DNA from: Mycobacterium sp.
Lineage (GTDB): Bacteria; Actinomycetota; Actinomycetes; Mycobacteriales; Mycobacteriaceae
Length of the DNA stretch: 7,771 bases
Reading direction: 5' to 3'
Assembly: GCA_019246375.1 (NCBI GenBank)
Contig: JAFAQO010000380.1
Coordinates: 1 to 7,771, forward strand
Shown: positions 6,050 to 7,771 of the stretch, one piece after another
Layout of the letters: every line of letters starts with the position of its first letter
How positions within the stretch are numbered: position 1 is the first letter of the stretch
Program-made: the position numbers and the translations under genes
Notes under the pieces: generated by a model
The model's input: the letters and a program-made list of their open reading frames with translations, nothing else
Told to the model about the DNA's origin: nothing
Databases searched by the model: none

Positions 6050-6277
6050 GTGAGATTTCGACTCGCGGTGCAGCCTCTGTGGGCGTTGCTTGTGGTGTGG
6101 GCGGCCTTCCTCTCGTGTTGTGGGGTGCAAACCAGCCTTGGATCGCGCCCGACTCGATCCCGATCACCACGAGCGGAAAAGTCCACCGTTCTACGGTTTG
6201 GTGGCTATCTGGTCACGAACATCGCGTCCAGCCCCGACGACGTTCAATGTGGTGCTCCGGTGCCCCAGAGTCTGTAG
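6050..6277 (+). CDS. Doubtful small exported protein or lipoprotein
   Basis: A possible GTG at 6050 opens a 75-residue frame with two Arg residues, a hydrophobic stretch (LAVQPLWALLVVWAAFL) and then SCCG, resembling a signal peptide with an imperfect lipobox. The mature part (about 50 residues) is Ser/Arg-rich and has no recognisable domain. It ends at a TAG at 6275-6277, overlapping the 3' end of the convergent TPR gene by 34 bases. There is no ribosome-binding site and no clear -10 element at the GTG. It may be a real small exported protein, the remnant of a longer one, or chance. It is the only frame in the 5723-6243 gap with a protein-like feature. Confidence 0.22.
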   Translation: MRFRLAVQPLWALLVVWAAFLSCCGVQTSLGSRPTRSRSPRAEKSTVLRFGGYLVTNIASSPDDVQCGAPVPQSL

Positions 6278-7771
6278 CGAGCAGCTGTCGCTAATTCGAC
6301 CTGCTCGCGCAGGGCGGGGCTGGGGTCGTCGCGGTAATCGTCGATGACCTGCTGGTAGGCGTCTAGCGCCTCCTGCGGGCGGTGCAGCTCCCCGAGTATG
6401 ACACCCCGGTTGTTCAGCGCGATGGAGACCTGTTCGCGCAGGCTGGGATCGTTGCGGTAGTCGGTGATGATCTGCTGGTAGGCGGCCAGCGCCTGCTGCG
6501 GGCGGTGCAGCTCCCGGAGTGTGACAGCCCGGTTGTACAGCGCCCAGGCGACCTGCCTGCGCAGGACGGGGCTGGGGTCGTCGCGGTAGTCGTCGATCAC
6601 CTGCTGGTAGGCGTCCAGCGCCTCCTGCAGGCGGTCCAGCTGCCCGAGTGCGACAGCCCGGTTGTTCAGCGCCGTGGCGACCTGCTTGCGTAGGGCGGGG
6701 CTGACGTCGCTGCGGTAGTCGGCGATGAGCTGCTGGTAGGCGTCTAGCGCCTCTTGGGGGCGGCCCAGCTGCCCGAGTATGACACCCCGGTTGTAGAGCG
6801 CCCCGGCGACCTGCTTGCGCAGGGCGGGGATGGCGTCGTCGCGGTAGTCGCCGATGAGCTGCTGGTAGGCGGCCAGCGCCTCCTGCGGGCGGTCGAGCTG
6901 CCCGAGCCTGACACCCCGGCTGTTCAGCGCCTTAGCGACCTGCTCGCGCAGGGCGGGGCTGGGGTCGTTGCGGTAGTCGTCGATGATCTGCTGGTAGGCG
7001 GCCAGCGCCTCCTGCGGGCGGCCCAGCTGCGCAAGCGTGACGCCCCGGTTGTTCAGCGCCTTGGCGACCTGCTCGCCCAGGGTGGGGTCGTTGCGGTAGT
7101 CGTCGATGACCTGCTGGTAGGTGTCCAGCGCCTCCTGCAGGCGACCCAGTCGCCCGAGTATGACACCCCGGTTGTTCAGCGCCGTGGCGACGTGCTCACC
7201 CAGGGTGGGGTCGTCGCGGTAGTGGTCGATGACCTGCTGGTAGGTGTCCAGCGCCTCCTGCAAGCGGTCCAGTCGGCCCAGTGCGACAGCCCGGTTGTTC
7301 AGCGTCGTGGCGACGTGCTCGCGCAGGGCGGGGTCCTCGCGGTAATTGTCGATCAGCTGCTGGTAGGCATCCAGCGCCTCCTGAGGGCGGCCCAGTCGTT
7401 CCAGTGCGACACCCCGGTTGTATAGCGCCCTGGCGACCACCTCGCGCACCGCGGCGCTGGGGTCGTCGCTGTAGTCATCGATCACCTGCTGGAAGGCCGC
7501 CACCGCCTCCTGCATGCGGCCCAGCTCGCCAAGCACCACGCCGACGTTGGCTCCAGCGGAGGCGGCCAGGTCGGTGCTCGATGACTCCCGGGCACGGCGG
7601 AACGCGGCCGCGGCATCGTCGAGGCGGGAGTGAGCATAGGCCGCGACTGCGACCGCATAGGCCTGGTCCGGGGTCGCCGAGCCGATAGCAGTAGTCCACA
7701 CTGGCGCGTGGGGCGGGTCATCGTCGAGCTGTTCGCGCACCAGCCGTGTCGCGTAGTCATAGGCCTGGTAC
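6244..7771 (-). CDS. Tetratricopeptide-repeat protein, 3' part (N-terminus beyond the right edge)
   Basis: The frame is open from the right edge (first residues YQAYDYATRL) to a TGA at 6244-6246, giving at least 508 residues. An in-frame GTG at 7740 exists, but protein-like sequence continues upstream of it, so the gene is called partial. After a helical lead-in (AYAVAVAAYAHSRLDDAAAA) come ten consecutive repeats of 41 or 43 residues, consensus ALNNRGVxLGxLxRxQEAL followed by AYQQVIDDYRDDP, then a 15-residue tail. The spacing of Gly, Leu, Ala and Tyr is TPR-like, and the longer period resembles the roughly 42-residue TPR of kinesin light chain and of many NB-ARC/TPR proteins. TPR solenoids bind other proteins or peptides. 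Any effector domain would lie N-terminal, outside the window, so no function is assigned. No signal peptide or membrane segment is visible here. Confidence 0.85.
   Translation of the reverse strand, partial: YQAYDYATRLVREQLDDDPPHAPVWTTAIGSATPDQAYAVAVAAYAHSRLDDAAAAFRRARESSSTDLAASAGANVGVVLGELGRMQEAVAAFQQVIDDYSDDPSAAVREVVARALYNRGVALERLGRPQEALDAYQQLIDNYREDPALREHVATTLNNRAVALGRLDRLQEALDTYQQVIDHYRDDPTLGEHVATALNNRGVILGRLGRLQEALDTYQQVIDDYRNDPTLGEQVAKALNNRGVTLAQLGRPQEALAAYQQIIDDYRNDPSPALREQVAKALNSRGVRLGQLDRPQEALAAYQQLIGDYRDDAIPALRKQVAGALYNRGVILGQLGRPQEALDAYQQLIADYRSDVSPALRKQVATALNNRAVALGQLDRLQEALDAYQQVIDDYRDDPSPVLRRQVAWALYNRAVTLRELHRPQQALAAYQQIITDYRNDPSLREQVSIALNNRGVILGELHRPQEALDAYQQVIDDYRDDPSPALREQVELATAARYRLWGTGAPH
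6292..7557 (-). repeat. Ten-unit tandem TPR-coding repeat array (123 or 129 bases per unit)
   Basis: The units are similar at DNA level as well as in protein: segments such as CTGCTGGTAGGCG and CAGCGCCTCCTG recur once per unit on the plus strand. Unit length alternates between 41 codons (loop form DPTLGEQ) and 43 codons (loop form DPSPALREQ). In transcription order the lengths are 43, 41, 41, 41, 43, 43, 43, 43, 41, 43. The first unit is the most diverged, while the middle ones are nearly identical. This pattern suggests recent expansion or gene conversion. Confidence 0.88.

Larger units (their letters stand above)
5723..6243. other. Gap of about 520 bases with no convincing gene
   Basis: Several frames are open in both directions, but their products are Arg/Ser/Pro-rich, lack ribosome-binding sites and overlap each other, as expected of non-coding GC-rich DNA. 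The stretch holds the TTGACA upstream of the small gene, a 16-base tandem duplication, and near its right end a low-confidence frame with a signal-peptide-like start (6050-6277, +). No transposase fragment, tRNA or attachment site was recognised. Confidence 0.5.

Noticed and set aside
6382..7425. Plus-strand repeat-containing frames opposite the TPR gene (repeating VVAVVVDDLLVG-like units)
   Set aside because: The periodicity is inherited from the TPR repeat on the other strand. The minus frame matches a known repeat family, while the plus frame matches none.
6292..7557. Regularly spaced repeats as a CRISPR array
   Set aside because: Unit and spacing are codon multiples within one open frame, the repeats are imperfect and cover whole units, and there are no unique spacers.

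Overview
The window looks like chromosomal DNA from a slow-growing Mycobacterium. It has high GC and mycobacterial codon use. Its left part is collinear with the M. tuberculosis Rv1634 - Rv1635c - Rv1636 segment, judged from recalled gene order and from protein motifs, because no search could be run. That block is the tail of an MFS exporter (1-176, +), the LAM-capping mannosyltransferase capA (242-1807, -) and, divergently, the cAMP/ATP-binding universal stress protein (2118-2561, +).

Directly after the stress protein the gene order departs from M. tuberculosis, where a metallo-beta-lactamase-like gene (Rv1637c) and uvrA follow. Here an accessory block lies entirely on the minus strand. In transcription order from the right edge it holds: the 3' part of a tetratricopeptide-repeat protein with at least ten near-identical 41-43-residue repeats (6244-7771, cut by the window); a gap of about 520 bases with no convincing gene; a 96-residue cysteine-containing protein (5432-5722); a secreted or membrane-anchored CE4 polysaccharide deacetylase of clearly lower GC (4530-5267); a wrecked Hsp70-family gene (4025-4377); and, overlapping that remnant by four bases, an apolipoprotein N-acyltransferase (Lnt) paralogue with Ser at the catalytic Cys position (2382-4028).

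The capA/usp part is ordinary mycobacterial core: envelope glycolipid capping and nucleotide-binding stress physiology. The most informative features are in the accessory block. The Lnt-like frame runs 180 bases antisense into the stress-protein gene. The Hsp70-family gene keeps its first codons and its tail but has lost its middle. The deacetylase lacks one of the usual metal-binding Asp residues. Two minus-strand genes appear to start leaderless from a -10 element 7-9 bases before the ATG. The region reads as a patchwork of acquisitions and decay next to a core locus. No single coherent new multi-gene system is demonstrated. The best candidate for an unusual functional unit is the translationally coupled Hsp70-like/Lnt-like pair, whose first member is broken here.
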